From NCBI RefSeq assembly GCF_903819335.1, contig NZ_CAIJDE010000023.1, positions 1 to 64,000 of the forward strand: 64,000 nt of DNA, in the 5' to 3' direction. Under the pieces are notes generated by a model. It searched no databases and was not told the origin of the DNA. It was given only the letters and a program-made list of their open reading frames with translations. The DNA is from Flavobacterium panici (GTDB taxonomy: Bacteria; Bacteroidota; Bacteroidia; Flavobacteriales; Flavobacteriaceae). Of this stretch, positions 52,210-60,232 are shown piece by piece (the first letter of the stretch is position 1; the number at the start of each line of letters is the position of its first letter). A program made the translations under genes and the position numbers.

Positions 52210-54370
52210 GAAAACTTTTTTTTTAGGTGCTAATGCACAAAGCTACAAAGGTTCTAAGGTTCAAAATGCAGCCAGAACCAAATCTATTTTCTTTATTCTA
52301 TTTTCTTTATTCTATTCTCTATTCACTTTCGGACAGGAACAAGACTCGACTCAAGTAAATCAGCTTGATAATGTTTTGGTTTCGGCAGTTCGTGTTACGA
52401 CTAAAACTCCAGTTACGTTTAGTAATATGGACAAAAAGGAAATTAAATTTAGAAATCTTGGACAGGATATTCCTGTTTTAATGAATTATCTTCCATCTGT
52501 TGTTACAACTTCAGATGCAGGAGGAGGAATTGGTTATACCGGAATCAGAGTCCGCGGAAGCGATGCTACAAGAGTAAACGTGACTATTAACGGAATTCCG
52601 TACAACGATGCAGAAAGTCAGGGAACTTTTTGGGTAAACATGCCCGATTTTGCTTCTTCTGTAGAAAGCTTACAATTACAGCGTGGAGTAGGAACTTCTA
52701 CAAATGGTTCAGGAGCTTTTGGAGCAAGTTTAAATATGCTGACAGATCGTTACGCATCTAAACCAACTGGAGAAGTCTCAGGTTCATTTGGAAGTTTTAA
52801 TTCTCAAAAAGAAACAGTAAAATTCAGCACAGGTCTGCTAAATGATCATTTTGAATTGGCAGGACGTTTGTCAAGAATTAAATCTGATGGTTATGTTGAC
52901 AGAGCGAGTTCTGACTTGAAATCTTATTTCCTGCAAGGAACTTATGTTGGAAAAACAACTTTAATCAAAGCTTTGGTTTTTGGCGGAACAGAAAAAACGT
53001 ACCAATCCTGGAACGGAATTGACGCTGCAACTTTAAATTCAGACCGTACTTTTAACTCTGCGGGAATGTATACAGATGAAGCAGGGAATGTGCGTTTTTA
53101 TGACAATGAAACTGACAATTATAAACAAGATCATTATCAGTTACACTGGAGCGAATCTTTCTCTGATAAATGGAGTACTAATTTAGCTTTGCATTATACA
53201 AAAGGGCAGGGCTACTATGAAAATTATAAAGAAGATGCCGATATGGCTGAATATAATTTGAATCCTGTTGGAGCTATTACAATAACAGATTTGGTACGTC
53301 AAAAATGGTTAGATAATGATTTTTACGGAACTACATTTTCAGCAAAATATAAAGATGAAAAACTAGATGTTATTCTTGGCGGCGGCTGGAACAAATACGA
53401 AGGCGATCATTACGGAAAAGTAATCTGGGCAAGAAACGCTTCACAGTCAGAATTAGGAGATCATTATTACGATGATTTTTCTACAAAAACAGATGGAAAT
53501 ATCTTCGCAAAAGCAAATTATCAGTTTACAGAAAAATTAAGCTTTTATGGTGATTTACAGTATAGAAGAGTAGAATATAAAGCAGATAGTCCTGAAACTG
53601 GGTTAGTTGATGATACTTTCAATTTCTTTAATCCAAAAGCTGGTTTGAATTTCGAAATCAATCAAAAAAATACTTTGTATTTTTCATACGCTCGTGCGAA
53701 TCGTGAACCAAACAGAACCGATTACGAAGGCGGAAATGTAAAACCGGAAAAACTAAACGATTTTGAATTAGGATGGAGGTTTAATTCAGAGAAATTCCAG
53801 TTGAATTCTAATTTCTATTATATGGGTTACAAAGATCAATTGATTTTGACTGGAAGATTAGATGATGTTGGAGCGCCAATTCGTGCTAATACTGAAAAAA
53901 GCTACCGTTTAGGTTTTGAATTTGATGCAACAATTTCACTTTCAGATAAATTTATTCTTAGGCCGAATTTCACTCTTAGCAGTAATAAAAATGTTGATCT
54001 TGCGGTTGAAGGACAATATTATGGAACAACTAAAATTGCTTATTCTCCAGAAGTTATTGCTGGAAATATAATTGTGTATAGTCCAATCAAGAGTTTGCAT
54101 ATTTCTTTATTGCAAAAATATGTGGGTGAACAATACATGAATAATATCGAATTGCCAGAAGCTAAACTGGCTGACTATTTTGTAAACGATTTGAATGTTT
54201 CTTATGAAATAAAACCAAAATCAATCTTTAAATCAATTACAATAACAGGTTTGGTAAATAATATTTTAGACAAAAAATATGTTTCAAACGGAGCAATGTG
54301 GGATATTTATCCCTATTACTATCCGCAGGCAGGAATTAATTTCTTAGCCGGATTAACATTGAAATTCTAA
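52208..54370 (+). CDS. TonB-dependent receptor, probably for thiamine
   Basis: Outer-membrane active transporter, 720 aa. Plug domain at about 50-165 (VLVSAVRVTTKTPVTF; IRVRGSDATRVNVTINGIPYND), barrel to a C-terminal Phe (FLAGLTLKF). The TPP riboswitch directly upstream makes thiamine or a precursor the likely substrate, as in Bacteroidota thiamine-uptake loci. The N-terminus is odd: about 25 residues encoded by a dispersed-repeat-like sequence precede a signal peptide hydrophobic core that is itself encoded by a 14-base tandem repeat. The ATG at 52208 is the only in-frame ATG ahead of the signal. Confidence 0.9.
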   Translation: MKTFFLGANAQSYKGSKVQNAARTKSIFFILFSLFYSLFTFGQEQDSTQVNQLDNVLVSAVRVTTKTPVTFSNMDKKEIKFRNLGQDIPVLMNYLPSVVTTSDAGGGIGYTGIRVRGSDATRVNVTINGIPYNDAESQGTFWVNMPDFASSVESLQLQRGVGTSTNGSGAFGASLNMLTDRYASKPTGEVSGSFGSFNSQKETVKFSTGLLNDHFELAGRLSRIKSDGYVDRASSDLKSYFLQGTYVGKTTLIKALVFGGTEKTYQSWNGIDAATLNSDRTFNSAGMYTDEAGNVRFYDNETDNYKQDHYQLHWSESFSDKWSTNLALHYTKGQGYYENYKEDADMAEYNLNPVGAITITDLVRQKWLDNDFYGTTFSAKYKDEKLDVILGGGWNKYEGDHYGKVIWARNASQSELGDHYYDDFSTKTDGNIFAKANYQFTEKLSFYGDLQYRRVEYKADSPETGLVDDTFNFFNPKAGLNFEINQKNTLYFSYARANREPNRTDYEGGNVKPEKLNDFELGWRFNSEKFQLNSNFYYMGYKDQLILTGRLDDVGAPIRANTEKSYRLGFEFDATISLSDKFILRPNFTLSSNKNVDLAVEGQYYGTTKIAYSPEVIAGNIIVYSPIKSLHISLLQKYVGEQYMNNIELPEAKLADYFVNDLNVSYEIKPKSIFKSITITGLVNNILDKKYVSNGAMWDIYPYYYPQAGINFLAGLTLKF
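52287..52314 (+). repeat. 14-base tandem repeat inside the receptor signal peptide
   Basis: TTTTCTTTATTCTA occurs twice in direct tandem (52287-52300, 52301-52314), followed by a degenerate third part (TTCTCTATTC). It encodes the hydrophobic core FFILFSLFYSLF. The 14-base unit is not a multiple of three. Confidence 0.7.
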
Positions 54371-54376
54371 AAAAAT

Positions 54377-54408
54377 AAAAAGCCTGAAATTAAATTTTCA
54401 GGCTTTTT
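54377..54408. terminator. Bidirectional terminator between the receptor and Rieske-like lipoprotein genes
   Basis: 13-bp perfect stem (AAAAAGCCTGAAA and complement), 6-base loop, A-run before and T-run after, between two convergent stop codons. Confidence 0.88.
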
Positions 54409-54413
54409 TATTT

Positions 54414-54827
54414 CTAGTTGTAAACGTGAATCACAGTTCCGGTTACTTGTACTTTATATTGTTTTAGCGGATATTCTTTTCCTCCAAGTCCAGTAAACAA
54501 ACTGTAAGAAGTTTTATCACACGAACACACTGCATTTATACCATCAATTGTCATTGCAGCGCAAGAAGTTAATTCCTGATTGGGACACGCTGCATCAAAT
54601 GCATTATAGCCACTTCCTGCATTAAAAATAATAATTCCTTTTGCTCCGTAATTAGGAACAATAACACCGTTACTTACAAATTTAAGATTTGAATACGCCG
54701 GCAGGTTCATGTCTACAGACAAATTAACGCTGTAATTAGGTATGTAAGGATTTTTATTACTGCGTTCGCTGTCGCTGCATGCGATAAGCACAGAAACGAA
54801 AAGAAGTAAGAGCCAGATTTTTTTCAT
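54414..54827 (-). CDS. Lipoprotein with Rieske-like fold lacking cluster histidines
   Basis: 137 aa lipoprotein, lipobox LIACS with Cys17. The C-terminal part (GIIIFNAGSGYNAFDAACPNQ ... AVCSCDKTSYSLFTGLGG ... LKQYKVQVTGTVIHVYN) has the strand order and spacing of Rieske ferredoxin domains. The CxH and CxxH ligands are replaced (CPN, CSCD), so no [2Fe-2S] cluster of the normal type is expected. Convergent with the thiamine receptor gene. Function unknown. Confidence 0.65.
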   Translation of the reverse strand: MKKIWLLLLFVSVLIACSDSERSNKNPYIPNYSVNLSVDMNLPAYSNLKFVSNGVIVPNYGAKGIIIFNAGSGYNAFDAACPNQELTSCAAMTIDGINAVCSCDKTSYSLFTGLGGKEYPLKQYKVQVTGTVIHVYN

Positions 54828-54919
54828 TATTTTAATAAGAATTAGTTAAACAAAAATAATTTATTTAGATTTGATTTTTATATGATTAACATATAATTAT
54901 GTACTATTAAAAATAATAG

Positions 54920-54927
54920 TATATTTG
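54920..54927 (+). promoter_or_regulatory. Bacteroidota-type -7 promoter element for greA
   Basis: TATATTTG matches TAnnTTTG exactly; transcription would start near 54934, just at the hairpin that follows. Confidence 0.5.
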
Positions 54928-54933
54928 TAATAC

Positions 54934-54957
54934 AAAATCCCGTCCCGATGGGATTTT
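54934..54957 (+). terminator. Terminator-like hairpin in the greA leader
   Basis: AAAATCCC and GGGATTTT pair around an 8-base loop, then a T-run, 26 bases before the greA ATG. No plus-strand gene lies upstream to be terminated, so it may attenuate greA or stabilise the mRNA 5' end. Confidence 0.5.
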
Positions 54958-54982
54958 TTCTATTTATGTAAACGATGAAGTT

Positions 54983-55459
54983 ATGAGTAAAGTATCTTAT
55001 TATACCGCAGAGGGATTAAAAAAATTGAAAGATGAATTAGAGCATTTAAAAAGTGTAATGCGTCCTAAGGCATCTCAAGATATAGCAGAGGCAAGAGACA
55101 AAGGCGATTTATCTGAAAACGCCGAATATGATGCTGCAAAAGAGGCGCAGGGTTTATTAGAAATGAGAATTGCTAAATTAGAAGAAGTATATTCTAACGC
55201 AAGATTGATTGACGAATCACAATTAGATGTTTCGAAAGTTTTGGTACTTTCTAATGTGAAAATTAAAAACCAAAGCAACGGAATGGAAATGAAATATACA
55301 CTTGTTGCAGAAAGTGAAGCAGATTTAAAAACAGGAAAAATTTCTGTAACTTCTCCTATTGGAAAAGGTTTACTAGGAAAATCGGTTGGTGAAGTAGCAG
55401 AAATTACGGTACCAAATGGTGTTTTGAAATTTGAAATCTTGGAAATCTCAAGAGACTAA
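54983..55459 (+). CDS. greA: Transcription elongation factor GreA
   Basis: Stimulates RNA-polymerase transcript cleavage and rescues backtracked complexes, 158 aa. The N-terminal coiled coil (about 1-75) carries the acidic tip at the hairpin (SENAEYDAAKE, with Asp/Glu just before in ARDKGDL). The C-terminal FKBP-like domain contains SPIGKGLLGKSVGE. It follows a promoter and a leader hairpin; HIT gene 52 bases downstream is probably in the same unit. Confidence 0.96.
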   Translation: MSKVSYYTAEGLKKLKDELEHLKSVMRPKASQDIAEARDKGDLSENAEYDAAKEAQGLLEMRIAKLEEVYSNARLIDESQLDVSKVLVLSNVKIKNQSNGMEMKYTLVAESEADLKTGKISVTSPIGKGLLGKSVGEVAEITVPNGVLKFEILEISRD

Positions 55460-55465
55460 GTCATT

Positions 55466-55483
55466 GCGAGGAACGAAGCAATC
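55466..55483 (+). repeat. Dispersed short repeat after greA
   Basis: GCGAGGAACGAAGCAATC, a sequence type scattered between genes in flavobacterial genomes. A related inverted form (CGATTCCTCGTTCCTCGG) lies at about 132-149. It falls in the greA-HIT gap and does not interrupt a gene. Confidence 0.5.
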
Positions 55484-55511
55484 ACACTATTAAGATTTTA
55501 AAAATAAAACA

Positions 55512-55901
55512 ATGAGCAGCATATTCACAAAAATAGTAAACGGAGAAATTCCTGCATATAAAATTGCTGAAGATGATAATTTTTTAGCGTTTTTAGATGT
55601 AAATCCAAATGCTAAAGGACACACACTTTGTATTCCAAAACAAGAAATCGATAAGATTTTTGATATGGATGACGAACTGTATTTAGGTTTGATGAAATTT
55701 TCTAAAAAAGTAGCGGCTGCACTTGAAAAAACGGTTCCTTGCAAAAGAATCGGAATTGCAGTTGTAGGTTTAGAAGTTCCTCATGCACACGTACATTTGA
55801 TTCCGTTAAACCATATGGATGAAATGCGTTTTCAAAATAAAGTTTCTCTTTCAAAAGATGAATTTGAAGCTTTAGCAAAAGATATTCAGGCAAATCTTTA
55901 A
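55512..55901 (+). CDS. HIT family nucleotide-binding hydrolase
   Basis: Histidine-triad protein, 129 aa, HINT/Fhit-like branch, which hydrolyses nucleoside phosphoramidates or dinucleotides. The active site HAHVHLIP is at residues 91-98 (His91, His93, His95). The N-terminal SSIFTKIVNGEIPAYKI is typical of the family. Cytosolic. Downstream of greA; convergent with the histidine kinase gene. Confidence 0.94.
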   Translation: MSSIFTKIVNGEIPAYKIAEDDNFLAFLDVNPNAKGHTLCIPKQEIDKIFDMDDELYLGLMKFSKKVAAALEKTVPCKRIGIAVVGLEVPHAHVHLIPLNHMDEMRFQNKVSLSKDEFEALAKDIQANL

Positions 55902-55943
55902 AAATAATTGTCAGACTGAGCGAAGTCGAAGTCTTGTAAATGC

Positions 55944-55983
55944 AAAAAAAACACCAATTCAAATTATGAGTTGGTGTTTTTTT
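55944..55983. terminator. Bidirectional terminator between HIT and histidine kinase genes
   Basis: 13-bp perfect stem (AAAAAAACACCAA and complement) with a 14-base loop and T-runs on both strands. Confidence 0.85.
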
Positions 55984-55994
55984 ATTTCTATTTT

Positions 55995-57149
55995 TTAAAG
56001 AGGTTCAACTATTTTATAACTGATTTGAAAAGTAGTCCCTTTTCCAATTTCAGAATGCAAAACCTTAATACTTCCGTTGTGATATTCTTCGACAATTCTT
56101 TTCGTTAAAGAAAGGCCTAATCCCCAGCCGCGTTTTTTTGTTGTGAAACCAGGCTCAAAAATAGTCTTGAATTGTTTTTTTTGAATTCCGCTTCCAGAAT
56201 CTTTCACATGTATTTTTACATGATGTGAATCCTGCTCAATTGAAAGTTCCAGGGTTCCTTTTCCTTTCATGGCGTCAATCGCATTTTTGATCAGGTTTTC
56301 AATTGTCCAGCTGTGAAGTGTTGGATTAATTAAAGCAAAAATAAGTTTTTCAGGAGCATGATATGAGAACGAAACCTGTTTAGAAAAACGAGATTGTAAA
56401 TATTCATAAGTATTTAAAGTTTCGCTGACAATATCATACGGTTCCAAAACAGGAATAGAACCAATTTTAGAAAAACGATCCGTAATAGTTTGTAATCGAT
56501 CAATATCTTTTTCTATTTCTAATGTTATAGACTGATCAATTTCTTCGGTTTTTAAAATTTCAACCCATCCAATTAATGAGGAAAGCGGCGTTCCAATTTG
56601 ATGTGCCGTTTCTTTTGCCATTCCCGCCCACAATTTGTTCTGTGTCGCCATTTTGGTGCTTTTGTAAAAATTATAAATTAAAGCAACAAATAAAAATATA
56701 ATCAGTAATAAGGCAATGGGATAATATTTTAGTTTATTTAGTAATTCTGAATTACCATAATACAAATGTTGATATTTTCCCGGAGCATATTCAAACGTTA
56801 TGGGTTCATTTTCATTCTTTAAATTTTTCAGGAAATTTTTTAATTTTTTCTTGTCATTAAGAATATCATCAGGAACGTTTTTAGAACTTACAACATTACC
56901 ATAAAGCATTACTACAGCAGGAATTGAAGTGTTGTTGCTGAAAATTTGAAGCGGAAGATCTACATCGGTATTTTCGTCTGCATTAACGATTGTAATTTGC
57001 GCATTCGCAAAAAGGTTCATTTTCAGACGTTCTTCATTTTTAAAAATTTGGAAAAAAGTATAAGTGTTCCAAAGAATCAAAGTAATGATTGAAAAGGAAA
57101 TAATAATGATGACCCAGCGAGTTGTATTTCTACTTTCAGAAAAACGCAT
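55995..57149 (-). CDS. Sensor histidine kinase
   Basis: 384 aa inner-membrane kinase. TM1 at about 12-32, a periplasmic loop to about 140, TM2 about 142-162. The H-box has phospho-acceptor His183 (ETAHQIGTPLSS), then N-box (ENLIKNAIDAM), G1 (DSGSGIQ) and G2 (GWGLGLSL). No response regulator gene is adjacent, so it is an orphan kinase. The small periplasmic domain is not recognised, so the signal is unknown. Confidence 0.92.
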   Translation of the reverse strand: MRFSESRNTTRWVIIIISFSIITLILWNTYTFFQIFKNEERLKMNLFANAQITIVNADENTDVDLPLQIFSNNTSIPAVVMLYGNVVSSKNVPDDILNDKKKLKNFLKNLKNENEPITFEYAPGKYQHLYYGNSELLNKLKYYPIALLLIIFLFVALIYNFYKSTKMATQNKLWAGMAKETAHQIGTPLSSLIGWVEILKTEEIDQSITLEIEKDIDRLQTITDRFSKIGSIPVLEPYDIVSETLNTYEYLQSRFSKQVSFSYHAPEKLIFALINPTLHSWTIENLIKNAIDAMKGKGTLELSIEQDSHHVKIHVKDSGSGIQKKQFKTIFEPGFTTKKRGWGLGLSLTKRIVEEYHNGSIKVLHSEIGKGTTFQISYKIVEPL

Positions 57150-57266
57150 AAATTAATTTTTGAGGTATAAATATAACGAAATTAACACATTTTATATTTT
57201 GCAGGGCTTTAAAAGTTTTTTTGGTTTTATCTTCTAAAACTATTTCCATGAATTGAACGATTTCTC

Positions 57267-57274
57267 TACTTTTG
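57267..57274 (+). promoter_or_regulatory. Bacteroidota-type -7 promoter element for the flavin reductase gene
   Basis: TACTTTTG matches TAnnTTTG, 36 bases before the ATG at 57311. Confidence 0.45.
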
Positions 57275-57310
57275 TACAACCGAAATGAGGTTCGGTTAAA
57301 CTAGAAAATT

Positions 57311-58186
57311 ATGATTAGTATCAATCCAAAAGAAATATCAACGCCGCAGCTGCATGCCTATCTGCAAAGTTCGGTAGGGCCGAGACCAATAGCTTTTGCA
57401 AGTACAATAAGCGAAAAAGGAATTCCAAACTTGTCGCCATTTAGTTTCTTTAATGTTTTTAGTGCTAATCCGCCAATTCTGGTTTTTTCGCCTTCAAGAC
57501 GTGTACGCGACAATACAGTAAAACATACTTTAATTAATGCCGAAGCAACAAAGGAAGTTGTTATAAATGTCGTAAATTACGATTTGGTACAGCAGACTTC
57601 GTTAGCAAGTACAGAATATGGAGAAGGTGTAAACGAATTTATTAAAGCAGGTTTAACACAGATTCCGTCAGATTTGGTAAAACCATACCGCGTAAAAGAA
57701 TCTCCGGTTCAGTTTGAATGCAAGATAACGCAGATTATTCCGTTAGGAACAGAAGGAGGAGCAGGGAACCTGATTTTATGTGAAGTAGTAAAAATGCATA
57801 TTCACGAATCAATTTTAGATGAAAACGGAGCAATCGATCAGCATAAAATAGATTTGGTTTCAAGACTTGGGGGAAATTGGTATTCAAGATCGAATCAAGG
57901 ACTTTTTGAAGTGCCAAAACCGCTGACAACTTTAGGAGTTGGTGTTGACGTAATACCTAATTTTATCAAGGAAAGTCCTGTGTTTAATGGGAATGACCTC
58001 GGAAAATTAGGAAATATCGAAGCCTTGCCTACAAGCGAAGAAGTTAGTATATTTGTGAAGGAAAATTTTTCTGTGAAAGGAGTTTTAAGCTCAGATGATC
58101 AGGAAAAAGTACACTTAGAAGCCAAAAAATATCTGAATAATGATGATATAGAATCGGCTTGGAAAGTGCTTTTAGCTAAAAAATAA
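57311..58186 (+). CDS. Flavin reductase-like FMN-binding protein
   Basis: 291 aa with an N-terminal split-barrel flavin reductase domain (about 10-200; VGPRPIAFASTIS, NLSPFSFFNVFSANPP, VINVVNYDLVQQ) and an extra C-terminal helical segment (about 210-290). Family members reduce or bind FMN using NAD(P)H. The partner oxygenase is not in the window. Followed after 31 bases by the DUF3127 gene on the same strand. Confidence 0.88.
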   Translation: MISINPKEISTPQLHAYLQSSVGPRPIAFASTISEKGIPNLSPFSFFNVFSANPPILVFSPSRRVRDNTVKHTLINAEATKEVVINVVNYDLVQQTSLASTEYGEGVNEFIKAGLTQIPSDLVKPYRVKESPVQFECKITQIIPLGTEGGAGNLILCEVVKMHIHESILDENGAIDQHKIDLVSRLGGNWYSRSNQGLFEVPKPLTTLGVGVDVIPNFIKESPVFNGNDLGKLGNIEALPTSEEVSIFVKENFSVKGVLSSDDQEKVHLEAKKYLNNDDIESAWKVLLAKK

Positions 58187-58217
58187 GAATAGAAACAATA
58201 ATTAATTATAGACGAAG

Positions 58218-58589
58218 ATGGAAGTTATAGGAAAAGTAAAAGTGGTTAATCCTGAACAGCAAGTTAGTGCTTCATTCAAAAAAAGAGAATTAGTAGTTAC
58301 TACAGATGAGCAGTATCCACAACACATTTTAATCGAATTTACACAAGATAAATGCGATTTATTGAGCAGCTATAAACAAGGAGAGGCAGTAAAAGTTTCT
58401 ATCAATTTAAGAGGAAGAGAATGGGTTAATCCACAAGGAGAAACTAGATATTTCAATAGTATTCAAGGTTGGAGAATCGAAAGAATGGCACCAGAAGGAC
58501 CTGCACAAACACCGTCAGTTCCTGCTGCAGAAGCTTTTGCTCCAGCTACAAATTTAAACGAAGACGAACCAGACGATTTACCGTTTTAA
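58218..58589 (+). CDS. DUF3127 protein with SSB-like acidic tail
   Basis: 123 aa. Residues about 1-95 form a compact beta-rich DUF3127 domain that looks like an OB fold (GKVKVVNPEQQVSASFKKRELVV; LLSSYKQGEAVKVSINLRG). A Pro/Ala-rich linker follows, and the last residues are DEPDDLPF. This ending closely resembles the C-terminal interaction tip of single-stranded-DNA-binding protein (DDDIPF in E. coli). A ssDNA-binding role is inferred, not shown. Confidence 0.8.
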   Translation: MEVIGKVKVVNPEQQVSASFKKRELVVTTDEQYPQHILIEFTQDKCDLLSSYKQGEAVKVSINLRGREWVNPQGETRYFNSIQGWRIERMAPEGPAQTPSVPAAEAFAPATNLNEDEPDDLPF

Positions 58590-58611
58590 GAAAGTTTAAA
58601 TTTCAAAACAT

Positions 58612-58658
58612 AAATTCCAAATTCCAATTCATTAGCATGAATTTGGGATTTGGAATTT
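58612..58658 (+). terminator. Terminator after the DUF3127 gene
   Basis: 14-bp stem with one mismatch (AAATTCCAAATTCC) enclosing a second stem (AATTCAT/ATGAATT), then a T-run. A further short hairpin GTCATTTC...GAAATGAC follows at about 58687. Confidence 0.75.
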
Positions 58659-58796
58659 TTTGTATAAAGTTTAAGCAAAAACTTTGTCATTTCGACCGAA
58701 GGGAGAAATGACAAGATTGCGGAAGTTTGGAATTTGGAATTTCAGTATTGAGATTTCAATTTATATTGGAATTTTAAAAATTGATTATTAAAAAAA

Positions 58797-59435
58797 ATGT
58801 ATTTCCTATTTGACAGATTATATTTTCCACCCGTTTCAGAAGCTGATGATGAAGGCATTCTGGCCGTTGGCGGTGATTTGAGTCCGGAACGATTAAAACT
58901 GGCGTACAACAACGGAATATTTCCGTGGTTTAACGAAGGCGAATCGATTCTCTGGTGGGCTCCGGATCCGCGTATGGTTTTGTTTCTGGATGAGTTAATT
59001 GTCTCTAAAAGTATGCGTAACATTCTGAACAGGAATATATTTACGGTTACTTTTAATACACGTTTTAAAGAAGTAATTTTAAACTGTCAAAAAATATTGC
59101 GAGACGGTCAGGACGGAACCTGGATCTCTGATGAAATGATCGAATCTTATTGCGAACTTAATAAACAGGGAATTGCAAAATCTGTTGAGGTTTGGCAGGA
59201 TGAGGTTTTGATAGGCGGTTTGTATGGAATAGATTTAGGCCATGTTTTTTGTGGCGAAAGTATGTTTTCTAAAGTATCAAATGCCTCTAAAGTCGGATTT
59301 ATATATTTGGTAAATCATTTGAAAAAAGAGAATTATAAATTATTAGATTGTCAGGTTTATAATCCGCATTTAGATAGTTTAGGATGTCGCGAAATTGATC
59401 GTGACGAATTTATGTCCATTTTAAAAAGCAAATAA
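58797..59435 (+). CDS. aat: Leucyl/phenylalanyl-tRNA-protein transferase
   Basis: Adds Leu or Phe to N-terminal Arg/Lys of proteins, creating N-degrons for ClpS/ClpAP, 212 aa. Hallmarks: LYFPPVSEADDEGILAVGGDL, NNGIFPWFNEGE, WWAPDPRMVLF, and SKVSNASKVGFIYLVNHL with the C-terminal DCQVYNPHLDSLG. Cytosolic. Two bases separate its stop from the MOSC gene, so they are cotranscribed. Confidence 0.96.
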   Translation: MYFLFDRLYFPPVSEADDEGILAVGGDLSPERLKLAYNNGIFPWFNEGESILWWAPDPRMVLFLDELIVSKSMRNILNRNIFTVTFNTRFKEVILNCQKILRDGQDGTWISDEMIESYCELNKQGIAKSVEVWQDEVLIGGLYGIDLGHVFCGESMFSKVSNASKVGFIYLVNHLKKENYKLLDCQVYNPHLDSLGCREIDRDEFMSILKSK

Positions 59436-59437
59436 AA

Positions 59438-60232
59438 ATGAGTGCAGTTCATGTTGTAAAAGAAATTTATATTTATCCGATAAAAAGCTTAGCAGGAATT
59501 AGTGTTCAATCTGCTCTGGCTGAAGAAATGGGATTTGAAAATGACCGAAGATGGATGTTAATCGATGCTGAAAATCAAATGATAACGCAAAGAGAACATC
59601 GTATTATGAGTCAGTTTTATCCACAAATTTCTGATGGAAAAATCAGTATTACTTTTAAGGATCAAAAACATGAATTTTCTATCAACGAACATTTGCAAAA
59701 TTCTCTGGAAGTCGATGTCTGGGAAGATAAAAGCGAAGTTGTTGAGGTAAATCACGAAACTTCAAAATGGTTTAGTCAACATTTAGGTTTTGAATGCAAA
59801 TTGGTCAAAATCATGAAAAATGGAGACCGCAAACATGAAAGTTCAAAACTAAAAGAAACTTTTAATGTAAGTTTAGCCGATGGTTATCCTTATTTATTAA
59901 TTGGATCAAAAAGCCTGGATTTTTTAAATGACAAACTCGATGAAAAAATCACAGTAAAAAGGTTTCGTCCAAATATTGTAATCAGCAGTCAGAGTGAACA
60001 TGAAGAAGATGATTTTAATACTTTTAAAATTGGAGAAGTTCAATTTAAAAATATAAAGCCTTGCGGAAGATGCATTATGGTTAATAATGATCCGGAAAAT
60101 GGCAAATTAAAAAAAGAGCCTTTAAAAACCTTAAGCAAATACAGAAATGTAAATAATTCTGTTTTGTTCGGAACGAATATCGTGAGTTTAAACTCTGGAA
60201 ATATTAAGGTTGGAGACGCACTGATTTTCTAG
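59438..60232 (+). CDS. MOSC domain-containing protein
   Basis: 264 aa with N-terminal MOSC_N beta-barrel (about 5-120; IYPIKSLAGISVQSA, FENDRRWMLID) and the MOSC domain (about 130-262). The conserved molybdenum-binding cysteine region is KPCGRCIMVNND near residue 209. Resembles mARC/YiiM-type molybdenum cofactor enzymes that reduce N-hydroxylated compounds. Immediately downstream of aat; its 3' end overlaps the thiF stop by four bases on the opposite strand. Confidence 0.9.
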   Translation: MSAVHVVKEIYIYPIKSLAGISVQSALAEEMGFENDRRWMLIDAENQMITQREHRIMSQFYPQISDGKISITFKDQKHEFSINEHLQNSLEVDVWEDKSEVVEVNHETSKWFSQHLGFECKLVKIMKNGDRKHESSKLKETFNVSLADGYPYLLIGSKSLDFLNDKLDEKITVKRFRPNIVISSQSEHEEDDFNTFKIGEVQFKNIKPCGRCIMVNNDPENGKLKKEPLKTLSKYRNVNNSVLFGTNIVSLNSGNIKVGDALIF

